64,000 nucleotides of DNA from Vanilla planifolia (GCA_023846275.1 JAIUJO010002491.1:7501-71500); one strand, 5' to 3'; positions 1 through 15,633 are shown, numbered from the stretch's first letter. Made by a program: numbers and translations. The notes: a model not told the origin generated them from the letters alone.

Positions 1-898
1 GCTCAATACATTTAAATATTAATTTTTTGACTTTTAAATATTTTACTTTCTGTTGGATTGGAATTCTTCATGAGATATTTTGATTATCGCATGATTTATT
101 AATTGAGGATGTTACACTTGATCTCATTTTTATTTGGGAATGAAACTTTCCTAAACAATTTATCTAATTTCATTGAATTTTTTCTTTTAACTTAATTATG
201 TAATTATATAACTATAAATCTCCTCTTGTGTGCTTTTGATCACCTTGATTTTGTTATACTATATTACATCAATTTATCTAATTTAAGCATTCTTGTATTT
301 TAACTTAATATTAAAAAATAATCATTTTTATTTCAGCTTTTGTAATTTTGAAATTTGTAGAAATTTTAAATAATGTTTGATCAAGAGAAAACAAATGTTG
401 GACTCGTTTTGATGAGCTTTCTCAAATTTAAGCTTTAATTGGAAAAGTTTACATATTTCATTTTCTATGACTTTCGCACACTTTAAATACTTCAAGGATT
501 CCAAATTTGACATCCTTATCATCATCTCAAAACTCAATTTTTTTAATATAATTTCCTAGTGCTTCAAATATTTTATTTTTTTTAATTATATTACTATGAA
601 ATTCTAATTATTCTATCTTTTTTCATCAATATCATTATGATTTTGTTGTATTTCTTTATATTTTTTAATTTTACAAATAATATATATTTACATATAATAA
701 AGTAATTTGTTTTTTCTATTTTTTCTTGTTTATTTTATTAATGTGTAGTAATTTAAAACAAGGTTTTATCGAGGCCAAAAAACTATCATTCGACTAGACT
801 TAATGAGCTTTAACAAACTAGATATTAATTTTTTATATTTTTTAGTATTTTAACTTTCATAGCAAGCTTTTTTATATATTTTATACATACTTGATTTA

Positions 899-1198
899 TT
901 GATCAAGAATACTACACTTATTCTTATTTTTTTCATAGAATTAAACATTATTATACAATTTTTCTCATATCTGAAATTTTTTTATTTATATATAAAACTA
1001 AGTAGAGCTAAATCTCTTGTGTGCCATTTACAACACTTTTATTCACTTGTATTATATTGCTTCAACTTATCTCATTTTTACTTTATTATATATTTACTTA
1101 ATATTAAAATTATTATTATTATTATTATTAAGCTTATATTGTTTAGTAATTTAAGTAGTTTGACATTTGGTCAGAATAACAGAAAAAATGTCACTTAA
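899..1198 (+). repeat. Satellite A unit with an ATT microsatellite
   Basis: One representative unit. It contains an (ATT)n run of about 7 repeats near 1109-1130, at the 'ttattattatttatgc' position of the unit, where slippage expansion would be easy. An open frame of about 99 codons crosses it, but its translation is low-complexity I/L/F-rich, with no domain and no homologous frame kept open in neighbouring units. I therefore treat it as non-coding. Confidence 0.7.
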
Positions 1199-4100
1199 CT
1201 CTTTTGGAATAGTTGTGCCTAATTAAATATTCTTTTTTATTTTTTAAAATTTCATTTTCTAAGATTTTGGCTGTCTTTATTCGAGATTTAAACTTCAATA
1301 AAATTTGGTAAACAAAGATATTACTCTCAATCTCATTATTTTTTGTAATAATTGTTTTTTTATAATTTATCTTATTTCTAAAAATATTTCACTTTAATTT
1401 TTTATATTACTGTAAACTCTAATTCTATTATCATGACCATTATATTGTTGTGATTTATTTATTTAAACTATTTTAATTTACCTATCTTTTGCATTATTAT
1501 ATGTTTATTTAATAATAAAAAAATTACCATTATTTATGTTTTCAAAATAATTCATAACAATTCTTAACAAGGTCTGATTAAGATGAAACCAAATGTTGTT
1601 CGACTCATCTCGATGTGCTCCATTGAATTGAATATTTATTCATTTATTTTTAAATAATTTTTATTATTTTGACACATTTTACAAGTCAATTTCATTTATT
1701 TTTTAATCTAAGAATAATTGATTCTATATACTATCTCCTTAGTTTCTTGGTGTGAATGTTTCCCATATAACTTGTCTAATTTCTACAAATCTTTCCATTT
1801 ATTTTAGTTGTGCTATAATGTTACCCAAAATCTCATCTTATGCAACATTTACATGGTGTTACTTTCGTTACATTGCATTGCATCGAATTATTTCATTTTT
1901 ATAGTTATTATATATTTTTTGAATTTTAAAAAAATAATTTGTTATTATTTATTCTTATTTATTATTATAATGGATAGTAATTAAAAATGTTCTCTATTTA
2001 AAATGAAGTAAATTTTGTTAGTCATGTCTTGATGAGCTCTATCCAGATAGACATTCATATTTATTTTTGAAATATTTTTATTTTCCCTAATATTATCAAA
2101 ATTTATAATAATTATTGATTTGAAATAGATTTTACAATGAAAGATTATATACTAAAACTCCTATGTATCTGAGAATATAAATATCACATATAATGTATGA
2201 CATTTCTTCATAAGTTTATCTTTGATTTTTTTAGATTAATATATAGCTATAAATCTTGACTCTTATGACTTTTATATTGCTTTAATTTGGTGATATAACA
2301 TTGCATCAAATTACCTAATTTTAATTTTAATATGCATTTCATTAACATAAAAATAATACTTTATTATTATTTATGATTGTTTACTTTGATAACATGTAGA
2401 ATTCCAAATGAGTCAATTAAGTAAAATAAATGTCATTAGACTAATTTAAAAGAGCTCCATCCACCTTTAAATTCATTTTTATTTTGTGGACATTATATTA
2501 TGTAATTTTCTTACCTTATGAGAATTTACTGGTTTTTGCATAATTTGATAACAAAATATGTCAGAGTTGATCTTAGAATTAAGCTTTCTAAGGCAACTTT
2601 CTCATTTCCTCAAATTTTTTATTTTTATTTGGTTATATTATATGTTACCCCTAATCTTCTAATTTGAGACCTCTACAATATTTTGATTTGTTTATATTAG
2701 ATTATTTCAATTTATCTCATTTTTGCTTTGATATATCTATAATTAAAATTTAAAATAATATGTTTTTATTATTTTAACATATTTACTTTTGTAATTCCCC
2801 ATAATTCCAAATGAGAATTGATCAAGAGGAAACAAACATCATTAGATTCATCATAATTAGCTCTAACCGATTAAATTAAAGATTATTACATTTGATTTTT
2901 TTCTTAAATTTTAGAAATTTTAAGAGATATTTTAGTTTGTACCTACTTTGATTATCGATGATGTTACACTCGATCTAATTAATGTCTTGGAATCCTCTTC
3001 TAATGTGACATTTACATTGTACCACTTTGGATACATTACATTGCTTCAATTTATGTTATTTTATATTTAGTATATATGTAATTATTAAAGTAATTTATTT
3101 TTAATCTTTTTATTTACTAAATATAGTAATTCATTATAGTTCACTTTTGATTAGATCAAGATGAAACAGTGTCATTTCACATATATCAAAGAGCTTTGTC
3201 CAATTAAATTTCATTTATATATTGTTAAATAAATTAGTTTCAATTGTTTTGGAATGTTTCATGAAACATTTTAATTCTTGCCTAATTGGATGATTTAGGA
3301 TGCTACGCTTGATCTCCATTTAGTTTAAGAATACTACTTCCCCATACAAATTATCTTATTTATTAAAATTTTGCCCTTTGTATTTGTTTTATTAATAAGA
3401 AACAATAATTCTTCTTTATGTTAACTCTAAATCACTTATATTTTATTAAATTATATTACATATGGTTATCTTATATTATTTTTAATATAAGTATTCTTGA
3501 TATTAAAATAAAAATATTTTTTATTTATGTTTATTAACTTTAATAGTTCATAATAATTTGAAATGTAAAGATGAAAAAATCATCATCGGATACGACTCAA
3601 CAAACTAAATCTAATTTATTATTTATATGTACCTTTTTTAAAATCTTGTTTCTTAGGTTTTTTATAAGCTTTATAAAATATTTCAATTCATAATTTATTT
3701 GATGATTGATAACATTACACTTTATCTTCTTTGTGTCTTAAAGTCTATCATTTCTATATAATTTATCTCTTTTCTTAAAATGTTTCCCCTTGATTTGGTT
3801 ATTAATTATTTAACATTATCTTTTTTTGTGGGACTTTTATAATGCTTGGACCAATTTATGTTACATTGTTTTAATCCATCTCATTTTGTATTGGTAATGT
3901 TATCTTAAATTAAAAAAAATAATTCTTGTTATTTATTATTACTTAATGCAGTAATTCAAAGTAATTCCAAACGAGCTCTATTGGCAATGAAACAAATTTT
4001 GTTAGCTATATTTTGATTAGCTATATCCCAAAAAATAGTCATTTTTGTATTTTGAACGAGTTTTACTTCAACGATTTAGGCAAGCATTTTGAGAGTATTT

Positions 4101-5959
4101 TATTCTTTCCAAATTCATTGAAAAAAGTTACACTTAACTCCATAGTATCTTAGAGTACAACATCATCAAATAATTTATCTCATTTTTTTAAAAATTTTAT
4201 TTTAAATTTTTTTATATTACTATATAAATCTAAAGCTTTTCTTATGTGGCATCTATAATGGATTCATTTGGAAATAATATATTGCTTGAATTTTTATAAA
4301 TTTAGCTTTCATATATATATTTGCTTAGTATGACAATAATAATGTATTACTATGTGTGCATATTTTACTGGGTAATTAATTGCTTTTCTAATCAAGTTTT
4401 GATCAAGACAAAATAATTATTGTTAGATTCATCTCGATATGTACTATTTAATTATGCACAAATAAATATTGTTGGCTCCCTTTAAAAGATATCTCAATTG
4501 GTACTTGACTTAATGATTAGGAATGTTGTAATAGATCTTATTAATATTCTAGAATGCAATTTTCCCTGAAAAGTTTAACTCAGTTCTTCAAAATGTTTTC
4601 TCTATTATGGTTACATTACCAAGAAAAACAAAATCTCCACTGCCTCCTTCATATTACCATGATTGTGTCATTTTCATTCATTCAATTTATCTACATCAAC
4701 CATAATATACAATTACATAATTTTTTAAAAAACTAATTTATTATTAAGCAAGCTTATTTTTTTGGTTTTCGGCAAATATTCTAAACGTTCTCTAATCAAG
4801 ACATAGAAAATGTTTTTTGACTGGTATCGAGGAGCTCTGTTTTGTTAAATATTATTTTTAAAATTTAAAAATTTTAATTTCTATTTTTTGGCACACTTTT
4901 TAAGTTTGCTTGAATCAAATCTAATTTGATGATCGAGGATGTTATTCTTGAAGTCCTCACTATCTTTCAATGTAATGTCCAAGTACATTTTATCACATAT
5001 CTTTAAAACTTTTGCTTTGATTTTGCTATATTACTATAAAACTCTTACTCTTATCTCATTTGATCTTTTCTTTGTTTTGATTTAGTTTTATTGCATTGAT
5101 TGAATTTATCTTATATCACCTTCAAAGTGTATCTACTCAATGTTAAAATAATAACTAATAACTATTTATGTTTTTATGCTATTAATTCATCATAATTTCT
5201 ATTGAGGTTCTATTACAAAGAAAATGAGGTTGTTGGACATTCCTTAATGAGCTCTATAGAATTAAATATTTTTTTACTTTTAAATATATAAGTTTTATTA
5301 TTTTTGTACGTTTTTGAGTTAGTTTGAATCATACCTAATTTCACCATGGATGACATTATGTTTAATTTCCTTACTATCATTGAATGTAACCATGAAGTAT
5401 AATTTATCTTATTTGTTTAGAACTTTTTCTTTGATTTTGTTATATTATAAGGAAACTATTGTTCTCTTCTTATTTCAACTTTACATCTCTTTGATTTCAC
5501 TTTTATTATATTGATATTGTTTATCTCATTTTAACTTTAAAATGTATCTATTTAATAAAAACGTTGTAATTTATTGTTATTTATGTTTTTTAATTTAATA
5601 ATTCATAATAATTGCTAACGAGTTTTGATGGAGAAGAAAATGATGACATTTTACTATCTTTAATGTGCTTTATGTAATTAAATACATTTTACAAGTCATT
5701 TAAATTAGTACAAATATTTTGATTGAGGATGTCACACTCAATACCCTTCATATCTTGAAAAATAATTCTCATATAATTTAAACCATTTCATAATTTCCTC
5801 ATTATGTGATATTTTTTTGACAATTGATTTTTTTGTTTTTATTGTTTTTAATTGATCTCATTTTCATTTTAACATATATGTGCTTACTTTTAATATAATA
5901 TTTCTTATTTAGTCTTTTTTTAATAATTTGCAACAATTCAAATTGAGGACTCATTAACA

Positions 5960-6260
5960 GAACACAAATGATAAAGGTTTAATATCGCCAAGCTCCAAAT
6001 TAATTAATTATTTTCTATTTTAAAAATTTCATTTTTTAGAAGTTTGTATTCTCTATGAGAAATTTAGATAATAATTAATTATTATTTACGATTACTTTAC
6101 TAATTAATATTAATTTTTAATAAATTATAATTGAGGTTAAGCAAATATTTTATTTTATATGGTTTTGGCATAGTTTACAGGTTGTTTTATCTCATACAAG
6201 ATTTCATGATGAAGGATCTTACCATCAATCCCCTTAGTATCCTTGAATGCACCTTGAACA
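5960..6260 (+). repeat. Compressed satellite A units (two internal deletions)
   Basis: The unit beginning near 5985 jumps after 'tatgagaaatttaga' (about 6070) directly to the 'aattattatttacgatta' part, losing the middle of the unit. The next unit jumps from 'ataattgaggttaagcaaat' (about 6140) into 'attttatatggttttggca'. Two full units are thus reduced to about 300 bp. This shows deletion between short AT-rich homologies and explains a local break in the 400-bp rhythm. Confidence 0.6.
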
Positions 6261-9200
6261 AATAATTTGTCTGATTTTATCAAAACATTTTCTTTAATTT
6301 ATTATAATGTTTTAAAGTTCAAATTCTTCTCTCATGTAACCCTTATATTGCTTCTATTTGGTTTCACAACTTTGATTTATTTTGACTTATTTTAGCTCTA
6401 ACATATATCGACTTAATATTAAAATTAAAAAATTATTATTATTTATACTTATTTTCTTTAGCAGCTTGTATTAAATATAAAAGTTGTTAAATAGAGGCAA
6501 AAATAATGTTGTGTGACATCCTTTCAACATACTTTATCGAATTACAAATTTATTTTTGTATTTTTATTTTTTGTTTTCTATGATTTTTCATGATTGATGA
6601 GTAATTTTGATTTGTACCTAATTTCATGATTGAGGATGTTTCACTTTGTTTGGTTAATATCTTTGAAAACAACTTTTTCATATAGTGTATCTCGTTTCTT
6701 CTAATGTTACACTAAACCTCCTTCTATGTGATCTCCATGTTCTACTATTTTTGTTATACTACTATGCCTCAAAGGATTTCACTCTATATTTATCATATAT
6801 ATTATTATTTTTAAAATTATAATTTACTTTAATTTATGTCTTTTTATTTTTGTAATTAATAGTAATTCTAATTGATATTTGATTGATAGGAAATAAACAT
6901 CATTATTCTTGTCTATATACCAAATTATTTATTAAGTTTTTATTTTAAAAATTTATATTTCCCAAGCATTTTGCATACTTAATGTGAAATTTCAATTCTT
7001 ACCTTACTCCACTATCAATGAGGCTATCCTTAATCACAACAAAATTTTTGAATTAAACTTTCTAATATAATCAATCACATTTTTACAATTTTTTCACTTT
7101 GATTTCATTAATTTACTATCTAAATAACTTTTTTATGTGGCGCTTAGATTGTTTTTATTTGGATATACTACAAATCATACAAACTTAAGTTTTAGTAATT
7201 CATAATGAAATCTGATCAAGACAAAAAAGGCATCAATGGAATCACGTCAGCAAGTTATTTTGGATTAAGTATTGATTTATGCAATTTTTAACAATTTTTC
7301 CACGATTTTTGCATAGTTTACAACATGTTTTGATTCATGATTGATTTAATGATTAAGGATGTTCGACTTGATGGCCTTAATAAAAAAGAATGTAATTTTG
7401 TTGCAGCATTTGTATACAATTTACCTCATTTATTCATTTTTTTGTTTGAATTGAATAAATCTTTATGATGCTTTAATTCTTCTCTTAGGAAACCTACACA
7501 TTACTTTTATAATATTTTACTTCATTGCTTCAATTTGTCTTATTTAAGATTTAATTTATATGTTCTCAATATGAAAATAGTAATTTGCGATTATTTATAG
7601 TTATTTTTTTTATGATTAGTAGTAATTCTAATAGACGTTCGACCAAGATGGATTAGACAGCCTTGGAGTTCCCTTTATAGTTTTATCCGGTAAAAGTTTC
7701 TTTTAATGTTTTTAATTATTCTATTTTCTAAGTTGCTAAAAAATCTACAAAACATTTCATTGCATTGGTAATTTCATGAACAATGGTGTTATGCTCCATT
7801 TATTTAATATCTTTGAGTGCAAAATTCTATACAATTTAGGACATTTTTTAATTTTTTTTACTTTGTTTTGATTACACTGCTTTGAAACAATGATTCTCCT
7901 CTCTTATGATTTTTTCATTACAAAGTTTGAGTTATATTATATTACTAATTTTTTTTGTTTTTATTTTTATATATCTTCATGCATTTTTCAAATAATAATT
8001 AACTAATTCTAGTAATTTATAGTATTTCCAAATGAGGTATGATAGGGATAGAACAAACATTACTATACTGTTATCTATGAGCTCTATCTAGCTAGATATT
8101 CATTTGTATTTCTTTATATATGTTTATATTATTTTCTAGAATTTTGGCATATTTTATGTCATACCAAATGTGACTGATGATTTAGTTTAAGGTCATTCTT
8201 AATAGTGTCATGGATTGCAACTTTTCAGTATAATTTATCTTAATTCTTCAATTTCTTTGTCTTAATTTTATTATATTACTATGTAAATAAAAACCTAATA
8301 TCTAATGACCTTCAAATCATAATGAGTTGGCTAAATTAATTTTATTTAATTTTTCCCATTAAGCTTTGATATATATAAATATATGCATAATATTTAAATA
8401 ATAATTCATTATTATTTATGTTTTTTTCTTTGGTATCTTGTTGTTATGCTCCTTGATGTCTAATCCATCTAAAATTAGTGTTGTTGGATCCGCTTGAGGA
8501 CCTTTTCAAAATAAATAATCATGTTTATTTTTTTAAATTTCTTATTTTCTTATATTTTTACATAAATTGTAGAACATTTAAATTCATACCTGATTAAAAA
8601 AATAATGATTTTACATTTTTTCTTAGATATTATCAAATGCAACATCCTAGTAAAATTTATCCCATATTTTTAACCTTTTTTCTTTAATTTTGTTATATTA
8701 CTATAAAATTTTAAATCTTCTATCGCCCATCTTTACTTCAATTTCTTTCAATTGTATTATATTACTTTAATTTATCTCATTTTATGTTTAATGTATATCT
8801 ACTTATCATTGTAACTATAATTTATTATTATTATGTTTATTTAATTTACTAAACAAGTTAAATATGTTGAGAAGATATGTTGAGAAGCTATAACAAGTTA
8901 AATATTCATTTTTTACGTTTTAAAATATTTGATTTTGTAGTGCTTTGACACATTTTACAAGGCATTTTGATTCATATCACCTTTGATGATGGAGGATGCT
9001 ACCTTTAATCTTCTTAATACCTTGGAATAAAAAATTTTTGTATAAATTTTGTATTTGATTTGTATATTTTACTATGAAACTTTAATTTGCCACTCTTATT
9101 ATCCGTACATTCCATTGAGTTTGTTATATTACACGAATTCAATTTATCTCACTTTTTCTTTAATATATATTTATTTAATAATAAATTAATCATTTATTTT

Positions 9201-12200
9201 TTATACTTATGGATATCAATATTTTGTAGTGTTTAGAACTAAGTTTGTTAGAGGCAAAAAAAAATTCTTTGGACTCATCTTAATAAGCTCTATCCAACTA
9301 AATGAATGTAAAACTTTTAATTTGTTTTTGATCTGCTTATTGAAGACATTACACATTATCTACATTAAATCATGGAATGCAAACTTCCCACATAATTATC
9401 CACATTATTCAAAAGTTTCTCTTAGATATGGTTATATTACTATGAAAATGAAGATGCCCACTCACTTGACATTTAAATCAGTTTCATTTGGTTGTATTAT
9501 ACCACTTCAATTCATCATATTTCATAATGAATAATTTTTAACGTTATAGTATAATATTATTTATGCTTATTTTGTGTGGAAATTATTTCTAATTCGAAAC
9601 AATGTTTGATTGAGACAACAAATATTGTTTTAGTCTCCACCAACTATCTCTAGTTTAATATTAATTTTTATTTGACTAAATAATTTAATTTCTATTAGTT
9701 TTGCTTTATGTAAAATTTTTATTAATTATTAATATGTTGATTATGGATTTTGCAATTAAATCCCTTTGCATCTTTAAATCTAACTTTCGAGTAAAATTTA
9801 TATTGTTTTTTTAATCCTCTCACTTTGATTTACTTATCGCATAACGTGACTCCAAAAGTCACCACCTATGACATTTCCATCAATTTATTTTAATTAGTTG
9901 TAATACTTTAATTTATTCTATTTCAACTTTAATATATACTTACATAAAATTAAAATAATATTTTATTATTATTTATGCTAATTTATTTTATAAATTCATA
10001 GTAATTCTAAACAACGTTTTATTGAGATGATATAAATATTATTCTACTCATTTAAAAAAACTCGATCCAATTAAATTTTTAATTTCATTTTTTTAAAATT
10101 TTTTATTTTCTTTGATCTTGAAACCTTTTGTAAGACTTTTCTATTCAAACATGATTTGATGGTTGGGTATATTATACATGGTCCTTTTTGTTTCTTTGAA
10201 TGCAACTTTCTAACATAATAATCTCTTTTTTTTTAACGTTTCACTTTTATTTGTTAACTTAGTATGTAACTCTAAATCTCCTCAATGTGATAACTAAATT
10301 GCCTTAGTTTGGTTAAACCACACATATTTAATTTCAGTCATTTTAGTTTTAGTGAAAATTTATTTAAAATTTTAAATTTTAGTTTAAAAATTTAATGTTT
10401 ATCTTTTTTAATTATTAATAATTCCAAACATTATTAGATTCAAATAAAATAAATTGATTTTTTCGTTTTAGTGCAAGTTATTTCCAATTAAAAATTTATT
10501 TCTATATTTTAAAATTTTTAATTTTATTATATTCTAGCATGCAATAAATAATATTTTAATTCACACCTAATTTGCCAGTTTGGAAAAATGCTTTTGATCA
10601 CCTTGGGAACATGGAATGAAACTTTCCCACAAAATGTGTCTTTTCTTATACTTTTTTTCATTGATTTTATCTTGTGATTGTGTAACTCTAAATCTCTTTA
10701 AAGTAGCGTCTATTTCACTTTGATTTAGTTGATCACACTGCTTCAATTTTTCTTATTCCAACATTAATATATATTCATTTAAGTTTGAAATTATAATTTT
10801 TTAATATTTATTCTTATATAATTTTGTGATTTATTTTAATTCAAAATGATGTCAAATCGATATGTAACAAGCACTGTTGGACTAGTCTTAACAATCTCTA
10901 TCATATTAAAAATTAATTTTTTTAATTTTTTTTATTTTATTTTAATAGGTTTGGGCATTTATTAGAAAAAACTTTTATTTGTACCATTTTTGTAAATTCT
11001 CTCTCAAATAATTTAGAATATAACATTTCTATCCAATTTACATTATTTGCAAATGTTGTACTTTTCTTTTTGATATATTACTATATAACTATACATCTCC
11101 ACTCATGTGAACTTTCATTATTTTTTTATTATATTAAGTTACATCAATTTATATCATTTGAACTTTATTATATTTTTAATATATATTAAAAATAGCATAT
11201 TATTATTTATATTTCCATAAATTAGAGTTATTAAAAAGGAGTTCTATTGAAGTTGAAAAAAGCATCATTTAATTGATATCAATGAGCTATTTCAAATTAA
11301 AAAATTATTTTTATATTTTAAATAATTTTTCCCACAGATTTTGTAAGATTTACATTTTATTTTAATTCGTACCTTAATTGATGATGGAGAATATTACCTA
11401 TGACCATCTTTTTATTTCAACATAAAACATTTATCTAAACTTTTTCATATTTTATCATATTTTAACCCTTAGAAGAGTTTGATTTGATTAGATTAAGTTT
11501 TTTTAATTTAAAAATTTTTATCTTTAATATTTATTTACATAATAATAAATAAGAATTTATTATTATTTATAATTTTTTTATAATTATAAATATTTTCCAT
11601 CATGGTCTTGTTGAGCTAAACAAATGTTTTTGTGCCCATTTTAATAGGCATTACATAATTAAATATTAATTTTTTATTTCAAATATTTTGATTTTCCAAA
11701 TTTTTTCTATACTTTATGAGAAATTTTTATTTGCAACTAAGTTTAGAATTAAGGATATTGAACTTCATCTCCTAAATATCTTGTAAAGCAATATTCAAAA
11801 CAATATAACTCATTTCCATAAATTTTTATTTTTATTTAGTTTCATAGCTATGTACACTAATTCACCTCTCTTAATAACTTCAATATATTATTTATATAAA
11901 AATTTAATTTATTGTTATTTATTTTTATTGACATTTGTTTTTCTTACTAGTTCCAAATGAGGCTCAATTTAGAAGAATAAATGGCATTAGCTCAACTCAA
12001 TGAGCTTTATCTAATTAAATATTACCTATATATCTTTAAATGTTTCATTTTCTATGGTTTTCTTAAGCTTTATGAGACATCTAATTTGTCCATAATTTTG
12101 TAATCAAAGATGTTACATATGATATCTTTTGTACCTTTGAGTGCAACATTATAGCACAGTTTCAATTACATCTTCAAATATTGGCTTTGATTTCTTTTGG

Positions 12201-13659
12201 TTAATATGTTACTCTAAATCTTCTCTCTTGCAACCTGTACATCTCTTTAATTTAGTTATATTTATTTTTCCCAATTTTTATCATTTTAACTTTAATATAT
12301 ATTTGATTAATATTAAAAAATATTAGTTTTTATGTGTATTTACTTTGGAATTCTATTGTATTTCCATAATATGTTTAATTATGGTGAAATTATCTTGGTT
12401 AGACTCATTTTGATATGTTATATTAAGTTAAATATTTATTTCAATATTTTTAAATATTTATTTTCCATAGTTTGGCATACTTTATGATGCTTTTTTATTT
12501 ATAACATATGCAACAATCAAAGATATTACGTTAAATCTTTCTAGTGTATTAAAATTAAGCACTCTTGTATAATTTATCTCTTTTCTCAAATGTTTTGCTT
12601 AGATATTGTTAGACTATAATGTAACTCTAAATCTATTATCGTGAGACCTTAACATCGTGTTGGCATTATTTTGTTACATTCATTAATTTGCCACATTTCA
12701 ACTTTAATAATAATTTATTTAACATTAAAATAATAATTTATTTTTATTTGCACTTATTTATTTTAGTAATTGAAGGTAATTCTGAATGTGGAATGATTAA
12801 GACAAAACAAATGTTGTTGCAACTATCATGATGTGTTCTATTTAATTAAATATTAAATTTTATATTTCTAAGTATTTATTTTTTATCACGCAATTTATGT
12901 GATATTTTGATTCATTCTTAAATTCATAATTGAATGCGTTAAACCTGATCCCCCTGGTGTCTTTCAATGTAGCCTTGCAATAAACTTTTTCATATTTGTT
13001 CAATTGTTTGTCCTGATTTGGTTATATTACTCGTTTAACTAAAAAACTTTTCTCTTGTAACGTTTATATCATTTTTGTTGGATTATATACATTTATTCAA
13101 TTTATCTCTTATGAATTTTAACATATATTAACTTAAGATTAAAAAAATACTTTATTATTATTTATGCATATTTACTTTAATAATTTGCATTAATTTGAAA
13201 AGTTGTTTGATCAAGATGAAATAGAAGATGTTTGACTCTTCTCGATGAGGTCTATCAAATTATATATTTATTTTTTTATTTTAAAATATTTTTATTTCTA
13301 ATGTTTCTACACATTCTATAAGATAATTGTATTCATACCTGAATTGATAATCAACGAAGCTACTTATGATAGCCTTAGTGTCCTATAATATAGCTTTTTA
13401 ATACAATTAATTCCATTTTTTTCAAATTTTTTAGTTTGATTTTTTTTCACCACTTAATTATATATCTCTTCTTATGCAACTTTAACACCACATTTTTTGT
13501 ACTACATTGGTTCAATTTATCTTTTTTTAGCTTTAATATATATTCACTTAACATTTAAATAATAATATAGTTTTATTTATACTACTTTATAAAGGTAACC
13601 AAGATAATTTTTGACGTGGTCTGATTAGGAAGAAAGGTAGTTTGTCTGACTCAGCTCAA

Positions 13660-13900
13660 TCAACTTTTACCAATTTATTATTCATTTTTAGGTATTATAA
13701 TATTTTTTTCTTAAATTTTTATTTCTACTTGATTTCGTGATTGATGATATTATACACAATACTTTAATATCCTAAAATGCAATTTTCTAACAAAAATTAT
13801 TTTTTTAATTAAAATTATTTTATCTTGGATATTTAATTATTTTAAATTAAAATTAAAATAATGTCTAAGCAAGATGAAAGAAATGTCATTGGACTTGTCT
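13660..13900 (+). repeat. Short satellite A unit (~235 bp instead of ~400 bp)
   Basis: The box 'cagctcaatcaacttttacc' near 13,655 is followed by the next box, 'gtcttgcatagttctatcag', near 13,895. The unit keeps the 'gatttcgtgattgatgatat' and 'cctaaaatgcaattttc' motifs. It lacks the roughly 170-bp stretch that holds the 'tatattactatgaaac' and 'atgtgacctttac' motifs in other units. Confidence 0.6.
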
Positions 13901-15633
13901 TGCATAGTTCTATCAGATTAAATATTAATTTTTAAATTTCTAAAATTTTTTCAAAGGTTTTTACATATATAATGAGATACGTTAATTTGCACCCAATTTG
14001 ATGATTGAATATATCTTTAGTATATTGTAATGCAAAACTTTAGTTTCGTAGAACTCATTTCAAATTTTTCATATTGAATTTTCTATGCTATTATGTATCT
14101 TCAAATAATCTCTTAAGTGACTTTCAAATCATTTTGCTTTTGTTTTACTAAAAAACATCAAATTATCTTCTTGATATTAATATAAATTTATTTAATATAA
14201 TGAAAATAAATTATTAATATTGGTATTATATTTCCTTTTTTTGGTAGTGATTCAAACAGATGTCTAATTGAAATTAAAAAACCTTGATTAGTTCATCTTA
14301 ATGAATTCTATCCAATTAAATATTTATTTTTACTATATCTATTGTTTATTTGAAAGGTTTTGTACATTTCACAAGTCCTTCGATTACTACTTGACTTGAC
14401 AACCTAAAATGTTACACTCAATCTCATTATTTAGTTGAAGTGCAACTTTTGAGTATAATTATTTATCTCATTTGTTAAAAGTTTTGGCTTTAATTTTATG
14501 ATAATACTAGGAAACTGTAGTACACCTCTCATGTTACCTTTATATCTCTTTAATTTTGTTATATTACAATTTTAATTAACCTCATTTCAACTTTGAAATA
14601 TATTTGATTAATATTAAAATAAAATCTATTATTTTCTAGGCTTATGTTTTTTCTAATTCGTGCTAGTTTCATCAATGTTCCACCAAGATGAATGAAATGT
14701 CATCAGACTCGTCTACACAAGCTCTATCCAATAGCATTTTCCTATTTTTATTTTTAAATATTTAATTGTTCATGGTTTCAACAATGTTTTCAACACATTA
14801 TGATTTATACATTTTTTATTGTCAATGACGTACACACGTCTCCTCAATATATTATATTGCAACTTTTCCACACAATGTTTCACATTTTTTTAAAAATTTT
14901 GGCTTAATTTTTTTTTTATTTTTATGTAAGGCAAAAATCTGTTCTTACTTTACCTTTATATTTCTTTAACATGTTTTTGGTATATTATGCTTATTTATCT
15001 CTTCTTAGTATTAATATTTATTGATATAATATTAAAATAATTATTTTTATTATTGACACTTAATGTGTTAATTATTTACATTGTCCAATCAAGAAGAAAT
15101 AAATGTTATTAGACTCATTGCAATGACTTATATCTATTTATTTTATTATTTATTTTTTGAATATTTTGATTTTTTTCTCAAATTTTACATGTTTTAAGAG
15201 GCATTTTTATTATCACTTGATTTGATGATTGATGTTGGTCAACTCAATGTCATTAGTATCTTGGACAAGAACTCTCCCACACAATTTACATAAATTCCAA
15301 AGTGATGTTTATAATTCCATTATTTGGTTATATTAACTTTCTTTAATCTATCTAATGTAGTTTTAATTAATATTTTATTTTTTAAATATTTATGAATATT
15401 TTATATTTAAGTTATTTTGTTAAATTTTAAATTTTATTAAAGTTATTATTTTATTATACCATATTATGTGCCATATTTATTATTATATCAAATTGATAAT
15501 AATATTAAAAAGTTATTATTAATAATTAATTACGAAAATTTTAATTAAAGATTATTTTTATAATGATTTAATTTTTTACATTAATATATTAAAATAAACT
15601 ATCGATCATTAGAAAAATGAATTTGAATAAATA

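Larger units (their letters stand above)
1..15385 (+). repeat. Satellite A array, left arm (about 38 diverged ~400-bp units, T-rich strand on +)
   Basis: The same ordered set of short motifs recurs about every 400 bp. In order: a box resembling 'actcatctcgatgagctct' then 'ccaattaaatatt'; a stretch ending 'ttttggcacactttata'; 'tgatgattgaggatgttaca'; 'ttggaatgcaactttc'; 'aatttatctcattt'; 'tatattactatgaaactcta'; 'tcatgtgacctttacattgc'; 'ttaatatatatttacttaat'; 'ttattattatttatgcttat'; and 'tgatcaagatgaaacaaatg'. The first box falls near 411, 801, 1612, 2031, 2450, 2860, 3188, 4014, 4431, 4829, 5246, 5661, 8080, 9270, 10880, 11275, 11995, 12400, 12820, 13240, 14300 and 14710, with degenerate copies between. 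Units are strongly diverged with many small indels, so this is an old array without recent homogenisation. The unit encodes nothing recognisable. The right boundary, where spacer of the 5S-derived unit begins, is approximate to a few tens of bases. I do not recognise it as a named satellite family. Confidence 0.9.

Noticed and set aside
9229..9534. Open frame of about 101 codons on the plus strand
   Set aside because: It is a chance frame through a satellite A unit. Neighbouring units have stops at the same places and there is no recognisable domain.
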